Below are positions 21,338 to 29,842 of a stretch of 64,000 nt of DNA, piece after piece. Location: contig JAZDIP010000047.1 in assembly GCA_043804925.1 (NCBI GenBank), forward strand, positions 1 to 64,000. Direction: 5' to 3'. A program made the position numbers and the translations under genes. The DNA comes from ChocPot-Mid sp043804925 (GTDB taxonomy: Bacteria; Bacteroidota; Ignavibacteria; Kapaibacteriales; UBA2268). Under the pieces are notes generated by a model. That model saw only the letters and a program-made list of their open reading frames with translations, was not told where the DNA came from and ran no database searches. The first letter of the stretch is position 1. Every line of letters begins with the position of its first letter.

Positions 21338-21457
21338 CTGTCAGTTGTTAAAACTGACAGCAAAACTCCTTTGTACCAGAGAGCTATCCACGACTTTTAC
21401 TAGCCACGACTTTCAAGTCGTGGAATAAGGAACACCCCACCACTGGACTTCAGTCCA
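21338..21457. repeat. Cluster of three perfect short palindromes
   Basis: Three hairpins: CTGTCAGTT/AACTGACAG (21338-21360), CCACGACTT-TC-AAGTCGTGG (21404-21423) and TGGACT-TC-AGTCCA (21444-21457). Another partial CCACGACTT copy lies at 21388. They are unlike terminators because no U-tract follows; they look like dispersed REP-type palindromes. Confidence 0.7.
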
Positions 21458-21510
21458 ACAAAACATCAGCGAAATCCAATAATCAGTGAAAATCTGCGAT
21501 TCTGACAAAT

Positions 21511-21673
21511 TATCCCAGCGGGATTTTATATCAGTAACCATGAAATATATAAAGCAGTTCTTATCCCGAAGGAATTATATATTAAAAAAAATACTCAATA
21601 AATATGTAATCCCTGACGGGATAAAAATCATTTGGCTTTCCGATTGTTACTGATATTTAATCCCTCTGGGATT
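21511..21673. mobile_element. MITE-like element with nested inverted repeats
   Basis: Outer arms 21511-21538 and 21646-21673 are near-perfect inverted copies of about 27 bp, joining GTTACTGATAT to a TCCC-nnn-GGGA palindrome. Inside, 21562-21583 and 21601-21623 form a second inverted pair, again carrying TCCC...GGGA-type palindromes. No coding capacity. It could be a non-autonomous transposon derivative or a structured RNA. Confidence 0.6.
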
Positions 21674-22281
21674 AAGAAAAAAATCAGCGAAATCATTTTA
21701 ATCAGATTCAATCAGTGGTTCTGACAACGGATAACTGATAACGGATTTAAAATAAAATCAAAATAAAATAAATTACATTTCGCATCAATCTTGTAATTTC
21801 GTCCAGCTTGTTCTTTGTCAATTAATCTCGGTGCTAAATTGAATCACAGTCAATAAAACGTTTCGCGTTTCACGTTTTCGCCTTTATACTATTTCACGAA
21901 AATTCAGAGTTCAGACTTTGGACTTCGGACTTCTGATTTATGTTTTTTACTTTTTTAAAAACTACGCAAAATGCGACAAATTCAATTTTTACCGAACCAA
22001 CTACTTGAAAACAGTTGATTTAACACAACTCATTTTTGTCCAGAGCATCACTGGAAGAACCGACACCGGCGACAAAACAAAAAACTCAAAATTACGGTGA
22101 AATTGGTGAAATATTCATTTTTCATCTTTATAACCCTTAGAAAAATCCATACATTACATAATCGCTATTTTGCACCGACCCTTTTTTGTTTAACCGGATT
22201 TTGCTATTTTACAATATTCGTATTGGGCAATTAGTAATTTGTTGAATTGTGAAAAAAATTTTAGCATTAGTGGAGCATAAA

Positions 22282-24402
22282 ATGATAAAAACTATTATCA
22301 TACTATTTCATATAATAATTTTACAAAATGAAATATTTTGCCAAACTGTAAACTGGGAGAATTACCTGTCAAATGATGTTTATACGATAATCGGGAAGGA
22401 TGAAAATATTTGGGCAGGCGGTACCGGATTATTACAATTAAATAAAGATAATTACGAAAAGGTTTTTTATACAAAGGCGAATTCTCCTTTGCCAAGCAAT
22501 TACGTCAGGGCTTTAAAATTTGATAATCAAAATAACTTATGGATATGCACTAAGGGTGGCGTTGCAAAATTTGACGGCTCGGAGTGGTCGGTTTTCACAA
22601 CAAGAAATTCAAATTTACCTGACGACTTTGTCAAAGCAATCGAAATAGATTCTCAAAATAATATCTGGTTCGGCACATATTATGGCGGTCTGGTTAAATT
22701 TGACGGCACTCATTTTACAGTTTCTAATATGAATAATTCGGAAATACCGTCCAATAATATTCATTACCTGAAATTTCATAATGGCTGTCTTTGGGTATGT
22801 ACATGGGATGGCGGATTAGCAGTCTATAAAGACAGTACATGGAACTTGCTCAATTCAAATAACTCGGAATTACCCGATGACGATGTGAACTTTATTGCAT
22901 TCGATAAAGACGATAGAATGTGGATTGCAACTGATATGGGTGTATCCTTATTCGATGGTGAACTCTGGACACATCTAAACACCGGAAATTCTTTGCTCCC
23001 AAGTAACAGGATTTCATCTATTGTATTTGATAACGACGATGTTTGGTTCTCAACTTTTGATGCCGGTGTTGCCCGGTTAAGTAATAATGAGTGGGCAATC
23101 TTCAATCAGGGTAATTCCTCAATTCCCGACAATTATGTCAACACTTTTTTGAGGGACGAAGACGGTTGCCTTTGGCTTGGTTCAGATAATAACGGATTAG
23201 CGAAGTATGTTCAAAATTCATGGTCTTATATCAATCCTTCCAATTCAGGTCTTGTTAATAATGTCATAACATCAATTGTTACTGACAGCAATGGAATAAA
23301 ATGGCTTGGTACATACGATAAGGGATTAATGTCATGGAACGGAAATGACTGGATTTTGTACGATAAACAAAATTCTCTTTTGCCGGATAATTCAATCACG
23401 TCACTATTATGTACTCCGGACAACAAATTATGGATAGGAACAAAATCCGGTCTTGCTACACTGAATAACGATATCTGGGAGGTTTTCACACCATCAAATT
23501 CCGAACTTCCCCATAATTACATAAATGATATATGCGTTGGTGAAAACGGAGTTTGGTTCGCCACATGGAAGGGCATTGCTTTCTATGACAATCATCAATG
23601 GATTATATTCAATAAATCCAATTCCGGTGCAGATATAGATGTTGTGTCTCAAATCCTTTACGACGCTTCCGGGACACTGTGGTGCGGTACTTTAGGTTAT
23701 GGTTTATACAAATATTCTTTATCTGAATGGACTAATTTTAACCTTTCCAACTCTCTTTTACCCGATAACAACATCATGGAAATAGCTTCCGACAAGACCG
23801 GCAGAATATGGATTGGTACGGACTTGCATGGTATTGCTTTTTATAATGGAACGGCATGGGAAGTTTTTGATAAATCTTTTACGGGTTTGCCCGGTAATCA
23901 CATCAAATCAATAGATTTCGATTCCGGAAATAAAGCATGGATCGCTACATACTTTGGCATGGCTTCTTTTGATATGAATGATTGGGATACATACAAACAA
24001 GATAATTCCGGTTTATCTGATGACAGAATAAACCAAATTTTTATTGATAAGAATGACAACAAATGGATATGTACAACCGGCGGATTATCTGTATTCAACG
24101 AGACAGGTATTGTTTCCGTACCTGATGAATTTAGTATGGGAGAAGTCATTAATTGTTCTTTTTACCCAAATCCATTTAATAACAGTTCCTTGCTTCGGAT
24201 TAAATTACCCGATGATGTTTACCTTAAAATTAATATCTACAACTATTTGGGTGAACAAATCTTGAATATAGCTGACGGATATGTTGAAGCAGGTGATTAC
24301 GAATATAATTTGGATTTCAATTCTCAAGCTTCAGGTATATACTTTTCAACAATAAGCTATGGATTAAATACACATATCCTGAAACTTATACACATGAAAT
24401 GA
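22282..24402 (+). CDS. Secreted two-component-regulator-propeller protein with T9SS sorting domain
   Basis: 706 residues. The signal peptide ends about residue 21 (NEIFCQ). More than a dozen Reg_prop units of about 40 residues follow, with the recurring pattern NNxWIGTxxGGLxKFDGxxWxxFxxxNSxLPxN, forming one or two beta-propellers. The C-terminal 80 residues are a Por-secretion sorting domain (SFYPNPFNNSSLLRI ... QASGIYFSTI). No kinase domain is attached, so it is a surface sensor or adhesin rather than a regulator. Start ATG 22282 has GGAG 6 nt upstream; GTG 22249 is less likely. Confidence 0.9.
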   Translation: MIKTIIILFHIIILQNEIFCQTVNWENYLSNDVYTIIGKDENIWAGGTGLLQLNKDNYEKVFYTKANSPLPSNYVRALKFDNQNNLWICTKGGVAKFDGSEWSVFTTRNSNLPDDFVKAIEIDSQNNIWFGTYYGGLVKFDGTHFTVSNMNNSEIPSNNIHYLKFHNGCLWVCTWDGGLAVYKDSTWNLLNSNNSELPDDDVNFIAFDKDDRMWIATDMGVSLFDGELWTHLNTGNSLLPSNRISSIVFDNDDVWFSTFDAGVARLSNNEWAIFNQGNSSIPDNYVNTFLRDEDGCLWLGSDNNGLAKYVQNSWSYINPSNSGLVNNVITSIVTDSNGIKWLGTYDKGLMSWNGNDWILYDKQNSLLPDNSITSLLCTPDNKLWIGTKSGLATLNNDIWEVFTPSNSELPHNYINDICVGENGVWFATWKGIAFYDNHQWIIFNKSNSGADIDVVSQILYDASGTLWCGTLGYGLYKYSLSEWTNFNLSNSLLPDNNIMEIASDKTGRIWIGTDLHGIAFYNGTAWEVFDKSFTGLPGNHIKSIDFDSGNKAWIATYFGMASFDMNDWDTYKQDNSGLSDDRINQIFIDKNDNKWICTTGGLSVFNETGIVSVPDEFSMGEVINCSFYPNPFNNSSLLRIKLPDDVYLKINIYNYLGEQILNIADGYVEAGDYEYNLDFNSQASGIYFSTISYGLNTHILKLIHMK

Positions 24403-24419
24403 AAAAAACACATAATCAA

Positions 24420-24632
24420 TTTGGGATTGAAGAATTTTCAATTTTTCAATTTTCAATCAATTTTTTCAATTATCAATTGGCAATTATCAATTCTTTCCGT
24501 CCTTCGGTCCTTTCGCCTTCAGACTTTCCGTCCTTCAGACTTTCCGTCCTTCGGTCTTTCCGTCCTTCGGTCTTTCCGTGTTTCCGTCCTTCAGACTTCA
24601 GTCTTCTGACTTCAGACTTCTATTCTTCGTAA
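24420..24632. repeat. Mixed heptamer/octamer tandem array
   Basis: First AT-rich units (tttcaat, attatca, attggca), then repeated tttccgtccttcagac / tttccgtccttcggtc blocks with about 16-nt period, ending in ttcagac/ttctgac units. It fills the gap between two convergent genes, and no terminator can be distinguished in it. Confidence 0.8.
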
Positions 24633-24637
24633 GACTC

Positions 24638-26458
24638 TTATTTTGCCGGAGCAGGAAGCTCCAACTCGATTGTCCAGCGGGCAGGTACCTCCTTTTCTTC
24701 CTTTATTAAAATAAATGGTTCTGAATGCTCGAAAGGATATGCTTCGCCGTAGCTGTATTTTCCATTTCCATCAAAATCATAGTATAATTCAAATTTATAC
24801 TTACCTTCGGGCAATGACGGAATACTCCATTTTCCTGAATCTGCGGGAGATGTAACCATTTTGAAATTCGGATTGAATATTATTATTTTCAAATTTGAAT
24901 CCGGCTGATGCAAATCTTTGATTCTCCCTTTAATTCCGCCAAAATTCCTTGTATCCTGAATCCTGAATTTCAATCTTAATGTAGTATCCTTGCCTTTAAT
25001 TTCATTAGCAGCTTCAATCTCATTCATTCTGAAATTGATGATATACCATTTTAACGGTTCCAATTTATTTTTCGGTATGATTCTCATTATATTATCAGAC
25101 TTCCAATTAACATCAAAATTAATTTTTACCGAATCTCCATCCATGAAACTAATCGAATTATTTATATCGGATTTACTTAGTGGCAAGTTAAAAACAAAAT
25201 TCAAATCAGGAATAACAGGAACATATAAAGAACTATCAGGATAAGGCATTTTCAATAATTCCGGCTGAATCTGATTTGGCGAGTTTTCAGCATAAAAATA
25301 AGCAAAGTTTGCTGTGTCGTTAATTAAATTTCCAACAGTATCTCTCAGTGAAAAATCCTTTTTTGGTATAGCCAAAATCTTCCATAATATATTCGTATCG
25401 AGTTGTTCGGAACTGAACACCCAAATCTTATCAGGAGATTTTAAACTTAGCATTGCTCCCGAAACATCTGCTTTTTCTATGCCTGTACTGTCCCATATCT
25501 CAAGAGCTTGTGATTTAACGAAATTTGTATCTAACCGCTCACTGAAGACTAATTCAATCAAATTCGAGTTTAATCCTTCTGCTGAAAAAAGCTGTGGTCC
25601 TGTATTATCTTTAGTAGGTCCTATTTTCAAATTCACAACAGGAACGGAATCCCCGGTTACTTCCACATCGAAAGGCGCCGCTCCAAAATCATCGAGACCT
25701 TCGTCATAAACTTCGTCTTTGAATTTATCCCTTATAGCAATTACTCTGTATTTACCTTCTTTCAAAGCTACCAAATCGAATTTTCCGTTTTGTCCCGACT
25801 GTGTTCTGTAGTTTGGTTTTGTTTGGGATGGATTTAAAGTATCGGGATTTATATTGTCAATCCTGTAAGCATATATATTTGTTCCTGTCGGTTTTGGGTC
25901 AATCAATGTTCCGGTTATCGAACAGCTATCCAAAAAAGAACCTGTCGAAAAAATAAGAGAAAATGATTCTGCCGGTTTGTTTCCTTTTAAATCGGAATAC
26001 TCGGTACCCAAAGAAAAAACATAAGTAGTACTATCCTTCAACTCTTCTTCGAATTCAATTTCAAGTTCTTTACCACTCCAATCGAATTTCATCTTAACTG
26101 ATGGTGAAATAAAAATGTTTTCAAGAACTGTGTTTTTATTCATATATTTATTGAATTCAATCGTAATGCTTTTCTCTTTGTAATTAGTTGTCCCCTGAGC
26201 AGGTGCATATCTTGTAATAATCGGTGGTGATTTATCCGGTGGTCCACCCGAAGGCGGCTGGGGATTTGCACAAGAAAAAAGTAAAACAGCAAACAGCAAA
26301 CAAAATTTAATTGATAATTGATAATTGATAATTGATAATGAAGACTGACGACTAACGACTGACAACTGTCGACTGTTGACTATCGACCGGCGACTAACGA
26401 CTGACGACTGACGACTAACGACCAACGACCGGCGACTGTTGACTAATTTATATTTCAT
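24638..26458 (-). CDS. Ig-like (Big_5) domain lipoprotein
   Basis: 606 residues. After a repeat-encoded N-terminus of about 45 residues comes a lipoprotein signal (FCLLFAVLLFSC) and the CANPQPPSGGPPDKSPP segment common to Bacteroidota Big_5 lipoproteins. A Big_5 Ig-like domain follows (SITIEFNKYMNKNTV ... STTYVFSLG), then further Ig-like modules and a terminal carboxypeptidase-regulatory-like strand set (GKYKFELYYDFDGNGKYS). It is an envelope-anchored protein of unknown function. The true start may originally have been much nearer the signal peptide. Confidence 0.85.
   Translation of the reverse strand: MKYKLVNSRRSLVVSRQSSVVSRRSIVNSRQLSVVSRQSSLSIINYQLSIKFCLLFAVLLFSCANPQPPSGGPPDKSPPIITRYAPAQGTTNYKEKSITIEFNKYMNKNTVLENIFISPSVKMKFDWSGKELEIEFEEELKDSTTYVFSLGTEYSDLKGNKPAESFSLIFSTGSFLDSCSITGTLIDPKPTGTNIYAYRIDNINPDTLNPSQTKPNYRTQSGQNGKFDLVALKEGKYRVIAIRDKFKDEVYDEGLDDFGAAPFDVEVTGDSVPVVNLKIGPTKDNTGPQLFSAEGLNSNLIELVFSERLDTNFVKSQALEIWDSTGIEKADVSGAMLSLKSPDKIWVFSSEQLDTNILWKILAIPKKDFSLRDTVGNLINDTANFAYFYAENSPNQIQPELLKMPYPDSSLYVPVIPDLNFVFNLPLSKSDINNSISFMDGDSVKINFDVNWKSDNIMRIIPKNKLEPLKWYIINFRMNEIEAANEIKGKDTTLRLKFRIQDTRNFGGIKGRIKDLHQPDSNLKIIIFNPNFKMVTSPADSGKWSIPSLPEGKYKFELYYDFDGNGKYSYGEAYPFEHSEPFILIKEEKEVPARWTIELELPAPAK
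26307..26447 (-). repeat. Heptamer array inserted between start codon and signal peptide
   Basis: Units attgata (26311-26340) then cgactga/cgactaa/cgaccgg (26341-26447) encode a low-complexity stretch of Ser, Arg, Gln and Val before the lipoprotein signal. The frame is kept over about 140 nt. Confidence 0.8.
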
Positions 26459-26557
26459 TATTAATCCGAATATTCTTATCTTGTTAAATTATTTTTGTCA
26501 AATTTAAGCAAAAGAGCGGAACTTTTAGAATTAACAACTAAAAATTAACATTGTCGT

Positions 26558-27526
26558 ATGAAACTTGAAATTAGGGATAAAGATATAATCAGGGTATTGA
26601 ACTTTCTTAGAATACGGAACAAATTCATTAAAAAAGTTGTTGCCGCAATTGAAACTTTGGTTGATAGGATTGACAGAAATCATTCTTTTTTACTAGCTGC
26701 AGGTATAGCTTTTAATATACTTTTATATGTTATTCCTATGCTTTTAGTAGCTCTTTATGTTGTTAATTTAAGCATAGGAGCTGACAAGATTTCTTTGTTC
26801 CTGACTGAGCTATTTGAGAAGATTATCCCTGAAAATCCAATGTTAAAGGATGTATTAACCGAAACAATTAATGAAGTTTATGTGATTTTCCAAAAAAGCT
26901 CATTACTTGGATGGATTGGAATTTTTACTTTGCTCTGGCTCTCGTCTGCCTTACTAAGTTCGTTGAGAACCGGAATTAATACCGTATTTAAAATAGCAAC
27001 TCCAAAAACTTACTTCTTTTATAAAATACAGGATATATTTTTGATAATTGTCATATCTGTTCTGATTATGATAATGTCATTTGTTCAGCCGGTTATATCA
27101 ATAGTTCAAAACTATATTGTACAATTTGCTCCTGAAGTTCTTGGTTCAATATTCAACAAAGTCTATGTTTTAGCTTTTTCGCTTATCAACTCTTTCGTAT
27201 TATTTTATCTTCTTTTCAGGTTTGTTCCGAATAGAAAAATGCCTCGTTTTATCCGCATGGTTAGCATAATATCCTGCGTGATTTTCGTGGAGCTTTCGAG
27301 GTACATATTTTCATGGTATATCAGCGGTGTGTCGGCTTATGGCAAATTCTACGGGACATATGCAATTATTGCTTCTATGGCAGTTTGGGTATATTACCTG
27401 ACATTTATAATATTATTTTCGGCTGAACTGGGAAAATTTGTTTACGATTTGAAATATGGTGAAGACCTTGATGAATACATCAAAAACGTAAATATTTCTC
27501 CCAAAGCAGATATAAGTCCCATGTAG
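26558..27526 (+). CDS. YihY/BrkB family inner-membrane protein
   Basis: 322 residues with six predicted membrane helices. The family features are the N-terminal RNHSFLLAAGIAFNILLYVIP (usual form A-A-x-A-x-x-x-L-x-x-x-P), a LLWLSSALLSSLRTGIN segment, and the near-terminal SAYGKFYGTYAIIASMAVWVYY block with a conserved FxAEL after it. Older annotations as ribonuclease BN are considered wrong for this family; transport or lipid handling is suspected. Its 3' end overlaps the convergent exonuclease gene by 47 bp. Confidence 0.93.
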   Translation: MKLEIRDKDIIRVLNFLRIRNKFIKKVVAAIETLVDRIDRNHSFLLAAGIAFNILLYVIPMLLVALYVVNLSIGADKISLFLTELFEKIIPENPMLKDVLTETINEVYVIFQKSSLLGWIGIFTLLWLSSALLSSLRTGINTVFKIATPKTYFFYKIQDIFLIIVISVLIMIMSFVQPVISIVQNYIVQFAPEVLGSIFNKVYVLAFSLINSFVLFYLLFRFVPNRKMPRFIRMVSIISCVIFVELSRYIFSWYISGVSAYGKFYGTYAIIASMAVWVYYLTFIILFSAELGKFVYDLKYGEDLDEYIKNVNISPKADISPM

Positions 27527-28211
27527 CTTTAACGTCCCTTAGGCAATATTCCGATATTTCCTTGATTTTACCATTAGCATAGAATTCCGGCACCTTCGAG
27601 CCGTCAATTCCTTCGCCTTTGGGTGAGGTCAAACCGAATGCTCTTGTGTAGAAGTCGAAATTAAACCGTTTTGTAGCTCCGTATCCAAAGGAAGGATTAT
27701 AGAATGTTAGCTCGTCAATTAAATCGGTATGCATGCCATAATTGAATTTTGTACCTGACATAATATTCTTTGATGGTTTTAATCCCAAAAGTGCGGAACG
27801 TAACATCAGGAACGGAGCATCGAATCCCCTGCCATTAAAAGAAATCAAATGTACCGGTTCGTATTTGGTTATTGTTTTCCAGAATTTTTCCAATGCGGTT
27901 TTTTCATTATAGAAAAAGCATGGAGTTCCATCCGACAACTGGTCTTTTCTTTCTTCATTGTCATTCATCCCGTTATCTACAGCAATGGCTCCATGTCTCA
28001 ATGTCTTGTTTTCCCCTTTTTCATCCCGTTCAATTAGTTGTATTCCTATACAAACTACCTGGGCAGTAAGCGGGGTAAGCCCCATCTCGTTTTTCTTTTT
28101 TTGGATTTCTTCTTCGCCCGATGTTCCCCTGAGAATGTATTCCTGCTGTGATTCAGAAAACGATTCGAATGGAAGGGGTACTGTTTCTATGTCAAATACT
28201 AAAAATTTCAT
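27480..28211 (-). CDS. Predicted 3'-5' exonuclease, PolB-like DnaQ fold
   Basis: 243 residues. The DEDD exonuclease motifs are visible: ExoI FDIETVPL near residue 6, ExoII SFNGRGFDAPFL near 125, and ExoIII with YCLRDVKATWDLY near the end (D-x-x-x-T-x-D variant). This matches the predicted 3'-5' exonuclease family related to the PolB exonuclease domain, a stand-alone protein of about 240 residues. Likely a DNA-processing enzyme. ATG 28211 is chosen over GTG 28217. The last 47 bp are antisense to the yihY-like gene. Confidence 0.9.
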   Translation of the reverse strand: MKFLVFDIETVPLPFESFSESQQEYILRGTSGEEEIQKKKNEMGLTPLTAQVVCIGIQLIERDEKGENKTLRHGAIAVDNGMNDNEERKDQLSDGTPCFFYNEKTALEKFWKTITKYEPVHLISFNGRGFDAPFLMLRSALLGLKPSKNIMSGTKFNYGMHTDLIDELTFYNPSFGYGATKRFNFDFYTRAFGLTSPKGEGIDGSKVPEFYANGKIKEISEYCLRDVKATWDLYLLWEKYLRF

Positions 28212-28401
28212 GTTCACCTAAATTGTTATTATCAAAAAACCAATATAAGAAATAAGGGAGAATTATCAATATGGAAATTTGAATTACATTGGTGTCAATA
28301 ATAAAAATAATAAATTCATGGTTAAGGCCAATGGCTTGTTTATTCTTTTTCAGCTTCGATGGGTGTAATTAATGTTTTTCTTTTTCCACCCCTCCCTAAT
28401 C

Positions 28402-28448
28402 CTCCCCGAAGGGGAGGGAATTGTCTTGCTTCCTCTCCTTTGGAGAGG
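28402..28448 (-). terminator. Two adjacent GC-rich hairpins
   Basis: CTCCCC-GAA-GGGGAG at 28402-28416 and CCTCTCC-TTT-GGAGAGG at 28432-28448, just downstream of the WD40/T9SS gene on the minus strand. They may end that transcript, but such hairpins are also common dispersed repeats. The rest of 28212-28461 shows nothing. Confidence 0.5.
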
Positions 28449-28461
28449 GATGGGGTTGGTT

Positions 28462-29736
28462 TTATTTCAATATCTTCAGCACACTCCTTGAGCCATTACA
28501 ATCTACAACTACCAAATATACTCCCGTTATCAGAAAGGCGACATCAACTTCAATTGATTGAACATTAATTTTAACATCCTCATCAGATAAAGATTTTATT
28601 ATTTTACCACTTATGTCGTATATGCTTATTATTGGTTTTTCGATTATTAAATCACCAAAATGTATTTTTAGTTTTTTATCATTTATTGAATATTTAAGTT
28701 CATCTTCCTTTATATCTTTAACATCCGTTCCATTCCACTTTGGTCTAAGCAAAGTTAAATATCCGGAATGATTACCATATGCAGCAATATAATCATCCTT
28801 TGAAACATCGATAGCTGTTTCTCCTGAATAAGGATATTCATAAACTAATGAGTCTCCTTCGATATTCCATACGATTATTTTATCAGGATCGTAGTCTTCG
28901 CTATCACGATACGCGAAGATTATGTTTTTTGAATCTCTTGAAAATCTGATGTGCAAGATTCCAAAATTTAGATTTAACAATCCATTAAATTTTATATTTT
29001 TAAAAAGTTCTAACTTTTTTAAATCCCATAAATAAATCCCATTTTGATAATAGTAACTTCCAAGGATTTCATTATTATAAGAAAAAATATTTTGAGCTAA
29101 AGTGCCATCCGGAATTTCAAAAATCTTTATTTCTTCGTATGTAATCATATCAATTAGAATAACTGTATTATACGTTCCACGGAAATCAGTAAAACTGAAA
29201 TATTTTCCGTCGGAAGAAATCTGCGGATTACTTGCATAATAATACCTCCCGACAAAAGATTTAATAATCTCTTTTGTTGCGATGTCAATAACGAGAATCT
29301 GTGGCTCGTCAAGTCCTATTTTTCCTGTGGTTGCGATTATATGTTTGCCGTCGGGAGTAAATTGTGCTTCTTCACCATATTTTAACGTAAAAATTGTGTC
29401 GCCAGTGTTTACATTCCATAACATTATCAAACCATTACCGGATACAATTAATGTATCTCCTGTTGGAGAAATGCTAAGATAATTCAATAATGGTTTATTC
29501 AATGCAATTGTATCGAAAACCGCTCCGGTAGAAGTTTCAATTTTATAGACAAAGTATTTTCCAAACTCACCATGTTGAGCAAAAACATAATGTCCATCTG
29601 GACTAAATATTATGTCGTGTGCATTAGCAATTATTTTAGTCCAGACCGTGTCGGGAAGGGACTCTTGTGCTTTTGCATGCTCCAGCCCTGCGAGAGCGAG
29701 CAGAGATAAAAGTATTATTAACTTAGTTTTAAACAT
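28462..29736 (-). CDS. Secreted WD40-like propeller protein with T9SS sorting domain
   Basis: 424 residues. The signal peptide ends near residue 23 (EHAKAQ). A beta-propeller built of WD40/PD40-like blades follows: FSPDGHYVFAQ, ISPTGDTLIVS, FTPDGKHIIAT, ISSDGKYFSFT, FSRDSKNIIFA. The final 70 residues are a Por-secretion C-terminal domain (PIISIYDISGKIIKSL ... LITGVYLVVVDCNGS). Probably exported by the type IX system. No enzymatic motif. It stands alone between hairpins and the pgk gene. Confidence 0.87.
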   Translation of the reverse strand: MFKTKLIILLSLLALAGLEHAKAQESLPDTVWTKIIANAHDIIFSPDGHYVFAQHGEFGKYFVYKIETSTGAVFDTIALNKPLLNYLSISPTGDTLIVSGNGLIMLWNVNTGDTIFTLKYGEEAQFTPDGKHIIATTGKIGLDEPQILVIDIATKEIIKSFVGRYYYASNPQISSDGKYFSFTDFRGTYNTVILIDMITYEEIKIFEIPDGTLAQNIFSYNNEILGSYYYQNGIYLWDLKKLELFKNIKFNGLLNLNFGILHIRFSRDSKNIIFAYRDSEDYDPDKIIVWNIEGDSLVYEYPYSGETAIDVSKDDYIAAYGNHSGYLTLLRPKWNGTDVKDIKEDELKYSINDKKLKIHFGDLIIEKPIISIYDISGKIIKSLSDEDVKINVQSIEVDVAFLITGVYLVVVDCNGSRSVLKILK

Positions 29737-29842
29737 TTATAGCTCAAACATTTCTAAATTTAATCATGTTTCTTATACAATACTGACTATTTGTTTTACC
29801 ATAAAGGATTAATTTATCTTTTTAATTAAATCATTCAACAAC

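Larger units (their letters stand above)
21264..22281. other. Long non-coding island rich in palindromes and repeats
   Basis: About 1 kb without a credible gene. Left to right it holds three short hairpins (21338-21457), a nested inverted-repeat element (21511-21673) flanked by similar phrases (aatcagcgaaatc ... ttctgacaa at about 21467-21510 and 21688-21727), degenerate heptamers (aactgat/aacggat near 21723-21745; cagactt/cggactt near 21905-21935), and an AT-rich leader for the gene at 22282. The 60-residue open frame at 21918 lies over repeats and has no gene character. Confidence 0.7.

Noticed and set aside
21918..22100. 60-residue open frame in the palindrome island
   Set aside because: No ribosome-binding site, composition follows the surrounding repeats, no recognisable protein pattern.
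24399..24632. Open frames over the heptamer array after the propeller gene
   Set aside because: They merely translate the tandem repeats (SVLRSFRPS-like runs).
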